Assembly: GCA_964467635.1 (NCBI GenBank) | Contig: CAYXRN010000101.1 | Coordinates: 1 to 11,970, forward strand | DNA: 11,970 nt | Source: FW021-bin31 sp964467635 | GTDB lineage: Bacteria; Bacteroidota; Bacteroidia; Chitinophagales; Chitinophagaceae | Direction: 5' to 3' | Shown: positions 5,889 to 11,970 of the stretch, piece by piece | Layout of the letters: each line of letters starts with the position of its first letter | Numbering within the stretch: the stretch's first letter is position 1 | Notes under the pieces: model-generated | The model's input: the letters and a program-made list of their open reading frames with translations, nothing else | Databases searched by the model: none | Told to the model about the DNA's origin: nothing | Translations under genes and position numbers: made by a program

Positions 5889-6965
5889 ATGACAGACCAT
5901 ATTTCAGATACCTTTTATTTGTTTATCGGAACGTACAGCCCCAGCGCGGAAGACGGTATCTTCGTCTATCAATTTAATAGCAAAACGGGAAAAGCCACCT
6001 TCCTGCATGCTGTTTCCGGCATCACCAATCCTTCCTTTTTAACGCTGTCCCCCGATCACACGCACCTCTACGCGGTAAGCGAAACCGGAAATAACGAAGA
6101 CGGCCATGTATATGCTTATCGGTTTGATCAAAAGAGCGGCTCCTTACAATTTGTGAATAAGATACGGTGCAAAGGCGACGACCCCTGTAACATCATTAGC
6201 GACCAAAGCGGTCGTTTTTTATTTGTGGCGAACTACTCCAGCGGCAGTTTGACCGTACTGCCGGTAAGACCAGACGGAGCAGTAGCTGAATTGACCCAAC
6301 TCATCCAGCATTCCGGACACAGCATCAACCCCGAACGGCAGGCTGAGGCACACGTACATTCCGCATCCATGGCGGCGGACAATAAACATCTCTTCGCCAT
6401 TGATCTCGGCCTAGATAAGATATTCGGTTATATTTTTGACAATGAAACCGGTCAACTCGCCCCTGCGGCACCACCATTTACAAAGGGGATACCCGGTTCG
6501 GGCCCGAGACTCATGGAATTCTCCCGGGACGGGCGCTTTTCCTATGTCATTCATGAAATGGGAGGGCAAATAACGGCCTTTGAACATCAATCAGGGCAAC
6601 TGAAAGAGCTGCAGGTGATTTCCAACCTGCCGGAAAATTATAGCGGTAAAATCTGGTCGGCGGACATCCATCTTTCCCCCGACAACAGGTTTTTATATGC
6701 CACCAACAGGGACGACCTCAACGATATCGTCACTTATCGCAGGAATACCCAAACCGGGAAATTAACTTTTGTGAACCGGCAGCCGACGGGAGGAAAGACG
6801 CCACGCAATTTTGTGATAGCACCGGATGGAAAGCACGTGTTAATCGGTCATAAAAACGGCGGAGAAATCACTGTCTTTACAAGGGAGAAGGATACCGGCT
6901 TACTGGCGTTAACAGAAGAACGTATTTCCGTAGCCCATGCGGTTTGCCTGAAAATGCTGGTTTAA
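5889..6965 (+). CDS. Lactonase-family seven-bladed beta-propeller (6-phosphogluconolactonase-like)
   Basis: This 358-residue protein belongs to the Pgl/YbhE lactonase family, whose members hydrolyse sugar lactones such as 6-phosphoglucono-1,5-lactone. It starts with LFIGTY (11-16), and propeller-blade repeats of the type LSPD..(H/F)LYA recur throughout, e.g. FLTLSPDHTHLYAVSE near the start and SADIHLSPDNRFLYATNR (257-274) near the end. The family's conserved pocket segment is EAHVHS (153-158). The usual GPRH motif reads GPRL (205-208), so one commonly conserved histidine is missing. There is no signal peptide, so unlike many Bacteroidota relatives it should be cytoplasmic, consistent with a sugar-phosphate role. 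The ATG at 5889 is the only start near the first blade. It converges on the PurF-like gene with the two stops sharing bases. The family is certain; the exact substrate is not, so no symbol is given. Confidence 0.85.
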   Translation: MTDHISDTFYLFIGTYSPSAEDGIFVYQFNSKTGKATFLHAVSGITNPSFLTLSPDHTHLYAVSETGNNEDGHVYAYRFDQKSGSLQFVNKIRCKGDDPCNIISDQSGRFLFVANYSSGSLTVLPVRPDGAVAELTQLIQHSGHSINPERQAEAHVHSASMAADNKHLFAIDLGLDKIFGYIFDNETGQLAPAAPPFTKGIPGSGPRLMEFSRDGRFSYVIHEMGGQITAFEHQSGQLKELQVISNLPENYSGKIWSADIHLSPDNRFLYATNRDDLNDIVTYRRNTQTGKLTFVNRQPTGGKTPRNFVIAPDGKHVLIGHKNGGEITVFTREKDTGLLALTEERISVAHAVCLKMLV

Positions 6966-8809
6966 TACCCTCTTTTATCCTTCCCTTCTATAAAATTCAT
7001 AAAAGCCCTGTTAACTACTTTATTTCCGCCCGGCGTGGGATAATTTCCGGTAAAATACCAATCCCCCAGATTGTGCGGACAGGACCTGTGCAGGTTTTCA
7101 ATAGATTGGTAAATAATTTCCACCTTAGCATGGGTCCCTTTTGGCGTAATAATCTCGGCAATTTTAGCCGAAATTTCTTCAACCGTCAGTTGTTTATAGA
7201 TATGACGCACGACGTTTTGCGCATCCAGCGTATCTGTTTTAGCCAACTCTTTTGACAACCCATAGGCATGTTCCAGCACATGTTGTTTACCCTTCTCCTG
7301 AAGCAATGCGATGGCAGCCCGGAAGGCTACAAAATCCCCCATTTTGCTCATGTCGATACCATAGCAATCCGGATAACGGATCTGGGGGGCAGAGGAGAGG
7401 ATAATAATCCGCTTTGGCCCCAGCCTGTCCAGCATTTTGATGATGCTTTCCCGGAGTGTGGTGCCCCGGACAATGGAATCATCAATCACCACCAGCGTGT
7501 CTTCTCCGGGTCTTACCGTTCCGTAGGTAATGTCATAAACATGCTGTACCATCTCATTTCGACCGGAATCCGCGGCAATGAACGTACGCATTTTTACATC
7601 CTTTATAGCGATTTTCTCTAAGCGGATGCGTCTATTGACCATCTCGGTAAGTTTCTCCGTATCGTAATCATCTTTCCAGCTCAGGATACGTTTTACCTTT
7701 ATCTCATTCAGATAATGTTCCAGTCCTTTGACCAGTCCGTAAAACGCTACTTCCGCCGTATTGGGGATAAAAGAAAACACCGTATTTCTTAAGTCATTAT
7801 CAATGGCTTCCAGAACTTTTTCAGACAGGGTGTAACCAAGGGATAGCCGCTCCTGGTAAATTTCCTTATCATTTCCTCTGGAAAAATAAATACGTTCAAA
7901 ACTACATGCCCTTTTTTCCCCCGGTTCTATAATTTCTTCTTCCGACACTTCGCCATTTTCTTTGGCAATCAGCGCATGGCCGGGTTTTAATTCTTTAATT
8001 TCCTCAAAAGACACATCAAATGCCGTTTGCAAGGCAGGCCTTTCCGATGCGGCTACTACAATTTCTTCGTTAACATAATAATAAGAAGGCCGGATTCCAT
8101 TGGGGTCACGCATCACAAAACCATCGCCGTTTCCTACCAGCCCGCCCACATGATATCCGCCATCGAAAAGCGGCGCAGCCTGCCTGAGAACCTTTACCAG
8201 ATCCAATTGCTCGGGGGTTTGTTCGTCTTCTTGTATGATAAAATGTGTCAACACCTCCAGCATGGCCGCCAGATCAGACTCTGCATGCAATTTCCCGGTT
8301 TTTACATTGACAAAATCAAATAGTTCCCGGACGTTAACCACATTAAAGTTTCCCGCCAAGGCCAGGTTCCTGGACGGTATAGGATCATGGCGAACAAAAG
8401 GATGACACAATTCAATGTCGTTTCTGCCCTGCGTGCCATAACGCAGATGGCCCAAGAGCAATTCACCCAGAAAGCGGATGTTCCCCTTCATCAGCCCCGG
8501 ATATTTCGCCATATCAGGCTGGTATTTCTCAATTTCCTTAACCTCTGAAAAGATTTTTCCGAAAAGATCCGGAATGGGTTGGCCGGCATTGCTTCTCACG
8601 CGGTGCAAAAAGGGATAACCGGGTTCGGTATGCAATTTCAGAGCAGCAATTCCGGCACCATCCTGTCCCCGGTTGTGCTGCTTTTCCATCAGAAGGTAGA
8701 GCTTATTCAGCCCGTAAAATACTGTGCCGTATTTTTTTTGAAAGTACGAAAAGGGCTTGCGAAGGCGTATGAAAATCAAGCCACATTCATGCTTAATAGG
8801 ATCGCTCAT
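6962..8809 (-). CDS. purF: Amidophosphoribosyltransferase, long Bacteroidota form (PurF-like)
   Basis: This 615-residue class II glutamine amidotransferase should transfer ammonia from glutamine to PRPP, giving phosphoribosylamine, the first step of purine synthesis. The nucleophile would be C9 (HECGLIFI), exposed by removal of an 8-residue leader. RGQDGAG (47-53) and GHLRYGTQG (120-128) are glutaminase motifs. The PRPP loop is VVIDDSIVRGTT (440-451), followed by SSAPQIRYPDCYGIDM (472-487). The protein is over 100 residues longer than E. coli PurF (about 505), with extra sequence around 325-400. Cysteines C302 (RACSFERIYFSRG), C482 and C577 lie in regions that hold the Fe-S ligands of B. subtilis PurF, but the C-terminal pair is not preserved. 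The ATG at 8809 overlaps the upstream gene by 17 bp and has its own promoter. The symbol is tentative, because Bacteroidota can carry this form besides a standard PurF. Confidence 0.8.
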   Translation of the reverse strand: MSDPIKHECGLIFIRLRKPFSYFQKKYGTVFYGLNKLYLLMEKQHNRGQDGAGIAALKLHTEPGYPFLHRVRSNAGQPIPDLFGKIFSEVKEIEKYQPDMAKYPGLMKGNIRFLGELLLGHLRYGTQGRNDIELCHPFVRHDPIPSRNLALAGNFNVVNVRELFDFVNVKTGKLHAESDLAAMLEVLTHFIIQEDEQTPEQLDLVKVLRQAAPLFDGGYHVGGLVGNGDGFVMRDPNGIRPSYYYVNEEIVVAASERPALQTAFDVSFEEIKELKPGHALIAKENGEVSEEEIIEPGEKRACSFERIYFSRGNDKEIYQERLSLGYTLSEKVLEAIDNDLRNTVFSFIPNTAEVAFYGLVKGLEHYLNEIKVKRILSWKDDYDTEKLTEMVNRRIRLEKIAIKDVKMRTFIAADSGRNEMVQHVYDITYGTVRPGEDTLVVIDDSIVRGTTLRESIIKMLDRLGPKRIIILSSAPQIRYPDCYGIDMSKMGDFVAFRAAIALLQEKGKQHVLEHAYGLSKELAKTDTLDAQNVVRHIYKQLTVEEISAKIAEIITPKGTHAKVEIIYQSIENLHRSCPHNLGDWYFTGNYPTPGGNKVVNRAFMNFIEGKDKRGY

Positions 8810-9623
8810 GAAATTTTCCCCTGTTAAGGCGCAAAGGTAAGTTCTTTTTTTTGGTCAACAAGCATTCTAACTTTTGTAGTTGATCGGATCCGATATAATC
8901 GACTCCCAGTTTCATCAGGATGTTGTAGGCCTTTACGGTATTCGGCGTTCCCCAGAAACGAATCAGCTTTTTTTGATGGTGAATGCTATCTACTAAATGT
9001 TTGAGCTTTTGTACTCCTGAAGCATTCAAGGGCTGGTCTTTCGTCCAAGTCACAAACTTTTGCACATTGTCGCTTACCAGCACGACCTGGTGCAGATCTG
9101 CCGGTGGATAGCGTTTTCCAATCCGTCCGTCAAAAGTAAAAATCGGATCAAAGCAATGTAAACTGTCGGGGGGCGGCATGTTTCCGCTTATTACCAGCCT
9201 GACGGCGTCGGGATTATCTTCTCGGTTGAAGTAACGATAATACGGCTTTAACAGGTTTTTTAAAAGTGGCAGTACTTCATCGTACGGAGATTTCAAATCA
9301 ATCAACAACTGCAGCTGCTGGCCGTTTGCATAAGCTTTCCCCTGATTGGCCTTTAACCGGGACAACAAAGGGGTCAAATATAAGGTGGTGAAGGTCCGGG
9401 ACTGGCGAATATCACCGCGGTTATGAGCGACCATCAACTTCCCGTTTACGGCCCACAGATCCGCTTCTATAGAACCAAAATGCCGTGCATAGGCGTCGTA
9501 AAAAGGCAATGCCTGTTCATAGTCATTGTGGGAGTGTGCATGAGCGGTAGTATAACGGGCCGCCTGCGCAAATACGCCTACTGAAAGGAACAAAAAGAAA
9601 AAATATAAAATACCCGTTTTCAT
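8793..9623 (-). CDS. Exported PI-PLC/GDPD-like phosphodiesterase (AIM6-type)
   Basis: This is a 276-residue secreted protein of the PLC-like phosphodiesterase TIM-barrel superfamily. Residues 1-19 are a signal peptide (MKTGILYFFFLFLSVGVFA) with likely cleavage before Q20, and there is no lipobox. The active-site elements of the family are visible: H28 and H30 with H32 in AHAHSHNDYE, the metal ligands E53 and D55 in SIEADLW, and H67 in LMVAHN. LLIDLK further on is the next barrel strand with an acidic residue. The HSHNDY and EAD.W patterns match the uncharacterised AIM6-like branch rather than true PI-PLC. The natural substrate is unknown; glycerophosphodiesters or phosphoinositide-like compounds are possible. 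The start at 9623 gives a compact signal peptide; an in-frame ATG at 9659, preceded by GGAAGAAGG, would add 12 residues. Its end overlaps the PurF-like gene by 17 bp. No canonical promoter was seen in the 128-bp gap downstream of dcp. Confidence 0.78.
   Translation of the reverse strand: MKTGILYFFFLFLSVGVFAQAARYTTAHAHSHNDYEQALPFYDAYARHFGSIEADLWAVNGKLMVAHNRGDIRQSRTFTTLYLTPLLSRLKANQGKAYANGQQLQLLIDLKSPYDEVLPLLKNLLKPYYRYFNREDNPDAVRLVISGNMPPPDSLHCFDPIFTFDGRIGKRYPPADLHQVVLVSDNVQKFVTWTKDQPLNASGVQKLKHLVDSIHHQKKLIRFWGTPNTVKAYNILMKLGVDYIGSDQLQKLECLLTKKKNLPLRLNRGKFHERSY
8832..8861 (-). promoter_or_regulatory. Bacteroidota-type promoter for the PurF-like gene, inside the upstream gene
   Basis: On the minus strand TTG (8861-8859) is followed by exactly 19 bases and then TACCTTTG (8839-8832), a full match to TTG-N19-TAnnTTTG. 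Transcription would begin near 8826, about 16 nt before the ATG at 8809. The whole promoter lies within the last 23 codons of the phosphodiesterase gene, so the PurF-like gene can be expressed separately despite the overlap. Confidence 0.75.
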
Positions 9624-9692
9624 GAACCTTGATATGTAAAATAACCCATTCAATTTCATAGCCTTCTTCCTACATCGCTAAACAGCCTGCCA

Positions 9693-9716
9693 TTTTTGCT
9701 TAACGGCCGGCAAAAA
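9693..9716 (-). terminator. Weak candidate terminator after dcp
   Basis: TTTTTGC (9693-9699) pairs with GCAAAAA (9710-9716) around a 10-nt loop containing GGCCG. In the minus-strand RNA this is a 7-bp stem with only two G/C pairs and no clean U-tract after it. It lies 72 bases past the dcp stop. It may simply be an A/T-rich inverted repeat; nothing better is visible between dcp and the phosphodiesterase gene. Confidence 0.25.
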
Positions 9717-9787
9717 GAAACAGCTAGTGGCCAACCGCTCCAGTGGGACCCAAAGTCTTCTCCTTTTCCCTTGTATCATTTTATCAC

Positions 9788-11908
9788 TCACTCCAGTCCC
9801 CGGTCTTCCAACATCGGTTCAATACGCGGATCACGGCCGACAAAATCACGATATATTTCCGCTAAGTCTTTCGTATTGCCCTGGGAAAGGATCATGTCGC
9901 GGAACCGTTGCCCATTTTCCCTGGTCATCCCTCCATGATTTTGGAACCAGGCAAAGGCATCATCCGAAAGCATTTCAGTCCACAGGTAAGCGTAATAGCC
10001 AGCTGCATAACCGTTCCCCCAAATATGTTTAAAATAGCTTGAACGGTAGCGTGGCGGTACAAGCTTCATATAGACACCTGTCTTTTTTAAAGCATGAAGC
10101 TCAAAGGAATCCACCTGCTGTATGGTCTCAGAAGCCGGTAACGTATGCCATTGCATATCCAGCGATGCTGCTGCAAGCAATTCGGTTAACAAGTATCCCT
10201 GGTTAAAAGCACCGGCTTTTTTGATCTTATCGATCAGTTCCTGGGGCATGGACGCTCCAGTCTTATAATGGACGGCGTAGTGTTTCAATATTTTAGGATT
10301 AAGGGCCCAGTGTTCGTTAAACTGGGAAGGAAATTCAACAAAGTCCCTGGCTACGCTCGTACCCGAAAGGCTGGGATATTGTTGTTCGGCAAAAAAGCCA
10401 TGCAGGGCATGTCCAAACTCATGAAACATCGTGATCACCTCGTCAAAAGTGAGCAAAGCAGGTTCCCCCTCTGCTGGCTTGGGGAAGTTGCATACATTGT
10501 ATATAACGGGTTTTTGCGCCAACAACTTAGATTGCGTTACCAGGTTGCTCATCCAAGCGCCACCCCCCTTGTTATCCCGTTTAAAATAATCGCAATAAAA
10601 TAAGCCAATAGAAGAACCGTCCTTATCAATAAGTTCGAACACACGGACATCCTCCTGCCAGACGGGCAAATCCTTTCTTTCCTTAAAAGTGATGCCATAA
10701 AGCTGATTGGCCGCATAAAACACGCCATTCTCCAACACATTATTGAGTACAAAATATGGTTTAATGGAATCCGTATTGAGATCATATTTTCTCTTTCTTA
10801 AGATCTCGGCGTAATAATTCCAGTCCGACGGCAACAACTGGAAACTGCCATTTTCCGCATCAACGATCTGCTGGAGTGCCACGGCTTCTTTTTTAGCCTT
10901 GGCGGTAGCGGGGCCGATCAATTGATCCAGAAAATCTTCTACAGTTGCGGGGGTTTTAGCCATTTGGTTTTGTAACTTCCAGGCTGCATAACTGGAAAAT
11001 CCAAGAAGTTCCGCCTTTTCAGCGCGGAGTTTAGCCATTTGTAGGATTGTTTCACGAGTATCATTAGTATCTCCTTTTTCCGCACGTGTCCAAGAATGTT
11101 GAAATAATTTGATGCGTGTTTCGCGATTATTGAGATTTTGCAACAGCGGTTGTTGAGTAGTATTTTGTAGACTGATTACCCATTTATCCGCTATTTCACG
11201 GCTTTCCGCGTTTTGTTTGGCCGTTTTCAATTGCCCTTGAGAAAGCCCTGAGAGCAACGCCGTATCATCCACGACCAATGCACCCGCTTTGGTAGCTGCC
11301 AGCAACTTATTGGTAAATTCTGTACTTAATGAAGCCAGTTTTTTATTGATTGTTTTTAACTTGGCCTTATCCGCTTCCGAGAGGTTTGCCCCTGCACGTA
11401 CAAACCGGTTGTAATAATATGCTGTTAGACGCAAAGATTCTGAATCAAGGTCAAGACTTTCACGTTTTTTATAAATTGTTTTTATCCGTTCGAACAACTT
11501 CGAGTTCAGATAAATGGCATCGTAATGCGCGGACAGTTGGGGGGAAATTTTTTCCTGTATTTCTTGGAGTTCAGGGTTGGTATTAGCGCTGGTTAAAAGC
11601 CCGAATACCTGCTCTACCCTACTCAATAATTGACCACTTTTCTCCATGGCTACCAAGGTATTCTCGAAGGTCGGAGCAGCGGTATCACCAGCAATCTTTT
11701 CAATTTCCTTCAGGTGTTTCTCCATCCCTTGCTGAAAGGCAGGCATAAAGTCGGAGGTTTTAATTTTATCAAAAGGCGGTGCTTCGAAGGAGAGCTGGCT
11801 GGGTTGCATAAAGGGATTTTCTTGGGCGGAGTCTTTGGCGTTCTTATTGTTTTTACAAGCAGCGAGGACCAATAAAGCCATCACCACCATGCCGGTTTTC
11901 CTGAACAT
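9788..11908 (-). CDS. dcp: M3-family peptidyl-dipeptidase lipoprotein (Dcp-like)
   Basis: This 706-residue zinc metallopeptidase trims dipeptides from the C-terminus of oligopeptides. The N-terminus is a lipoprotein signal, MFRKTGMVVMALLVLAAC, with lipobox LAAC and C18 as the lipid-modified residue. The mature enzyme is therefore membrane-anchored, presumably facing the periplasm, unlike the cytoplasmic E. coli Dcp. The long helical N-terminal half (about 30-440) is followed by the M3 zinc site HEFGH (496-500), with H496, E497, H500 and the third ligand E525 in DFVEFPSQFNEHW. GNGYAAGYYAYLW near the C-terminus contains the conserved substrate-binding tyrosines. The length matches the family, and no frameshift is seen. 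The ATG at 11908 starts exactly at the lipoprotein signal. No consensus promoter was found in the 62 bases upstream, which run off the window. Dcp is favoured over oligopeptidase A or thimet-type enzymes by length and by the DFVEFPSQFNEHW context. Confidence 0.92.
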   Translation of the reverse strand: MFRKTGMVVMALLVLAACKNNKNAKDSAQENPFMQPSQLSFEAPPFDKIKTSDFMPAFQQGMEKHLKEIEKIAGDTAAPTFENTLVAMEKSGQLLSRVEQVFGLLTSANTNPELQEIQEKISPQLSAHYDAIYLNSKLFERIKTIYKKRESLDLDSESLRLTAYYYNRFVRAGANLSEADKAKLKTINKKLASLSTEFTNKLLAATKAGALVVDDTALLSGLSQGQLKTAKQNAESREIADKWVISLQNTTQQPLLQNLNNRETRIKLFQHSWTRAEKGDTNDTRETILQMAKLRAEKAELLGFSSYAAWKLQNQMAKTPATVEDFLDQLIGPATAKAKKEAVALQQIVDAENGSFQLLPSDWNYYAEILRKRKYDLNTDSIKPYFVLNNVLENGVFYAANQLYGITFKERKDLPVWQEDVRVFELIDKDGSSIGLFYCDYFKRDNKGGGAWMSNLVTQSKLLAQKPVIYNVCNFPKPAEGEPALLTFDEVITMFHEFGHALHGFFAEQQYPSLSGTSVARDFVEFPSQFNEHWALNPKILKHYAVHYKTGASMPQELIDKIKKAGAFNQGYLLTELLAAASLDMQWHTLPASETIQQVDSFELHALKKTGVYMKLVPPRYRSSYFKHIWGNGYAAGYYAYLWTEMLSDDAFAWFQNHGGMTRENGQRFRDMILSQGNTKDLAEIYRDFVGRDPRIEPMLEDRGLE

Positions 11909-11970
11909 ATTGGATTGGTTTTGGTAAATAAATCGACTTGGAAAATCTTATATTCGGGCAAGTTACGTAT

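Noticed and set aside
7268..7621. Plus-strand open frame of 117 codons inside the PurF-like gene
   Set aside because: It is antisense to the PRPP-binding loop coding region, and nothing in its product is recognisable.
10268..10603. Plus-strand open frame of 111 codons inside dcp
   Set aside because: It is antisense to the HEFGH zinc-site coding region and is a shadow of the real gene.
1..11970. tRNA, rRNA, CRISPR, insertion sequence or phage content
   Set aside because: Both strands were read for T-loop-like GGTTC-A-TCC patterns, regularly spaced direct repeats, and transposase or integrase motifs; none were seen.

Overview
The window looks like chromosomal DNA from a Bacteroidota bacterium, probably of the Chitinophaga/Sphingobacteria side of the phylum. 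Three lines of evidence support this. Several start regions carry the Bacteroidota sigma-factor promoter pattern TTG-N19..21-TAnnTTTG. Shine-Dalgarno sequences are weak or absent. The proteins include several Bacteroidota-typical forms: a FabI with a GIIFGALDNRSIAWK start, a long PurF-like amidotransferase with an 8-residue leader before its cysteine, an M3 peptidase lipoprotein, and a small acidic DUF2795-like protein. No rRNA, tRNA, CRISPR array, transposase, integrase or phage gene was seen.

Layout. Positions 1-2644 hold cell-envelope functions: the 3' part of tatA (+), a secreted lytic transglycosylase of the MltD type (+) with its own promoter, lolD (-) converging on it, and a small DUF2795-like gene (+) with a textbook promoter. 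A strong hairpin at 2684-2714 separates this block from fabI (-), which makes enoyl-ACP reductase. Upstream of fabI lies a 374-bp stretch without a convincing gene. It is rich in palindromes and is the least explained part of the window. Next comes a CLC-type chloride channel/transporter with C-terminal CBS domains (-), and a divergent cytoplasmic lactonase-family beta-propeller (+). The lactonase converges on the PurF-like gene (-), and the two stop codons share bases. The PurF-like gene overlaps the 3' end of an exported PI-PLC/GDPD-like phosphodiesterase gene (-) but has its own promoter inside that gene. Last is a full-length Dcp-type M3 peptidase lipoprotein (-).

The genes do not form one pathway. 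Most are separate housekeeping transcription units: protein export, peptidoglycan cleavage, lipoprotein sorting, fatty-acid synthesis, anion transport, sugar-lactone hydrolysis, purine synthesis and periplasmic peptide breakdown. No new multi-gene defence or mobile system is evident. The features most worth a second look are the palindromic leader of fabI and its 374-bp surroundings, the changed key residues in the CLC protein, the unusual glutaminase site and cysteine pattern of the PurF-like protein, and the palindrome beside the mltD promoter.
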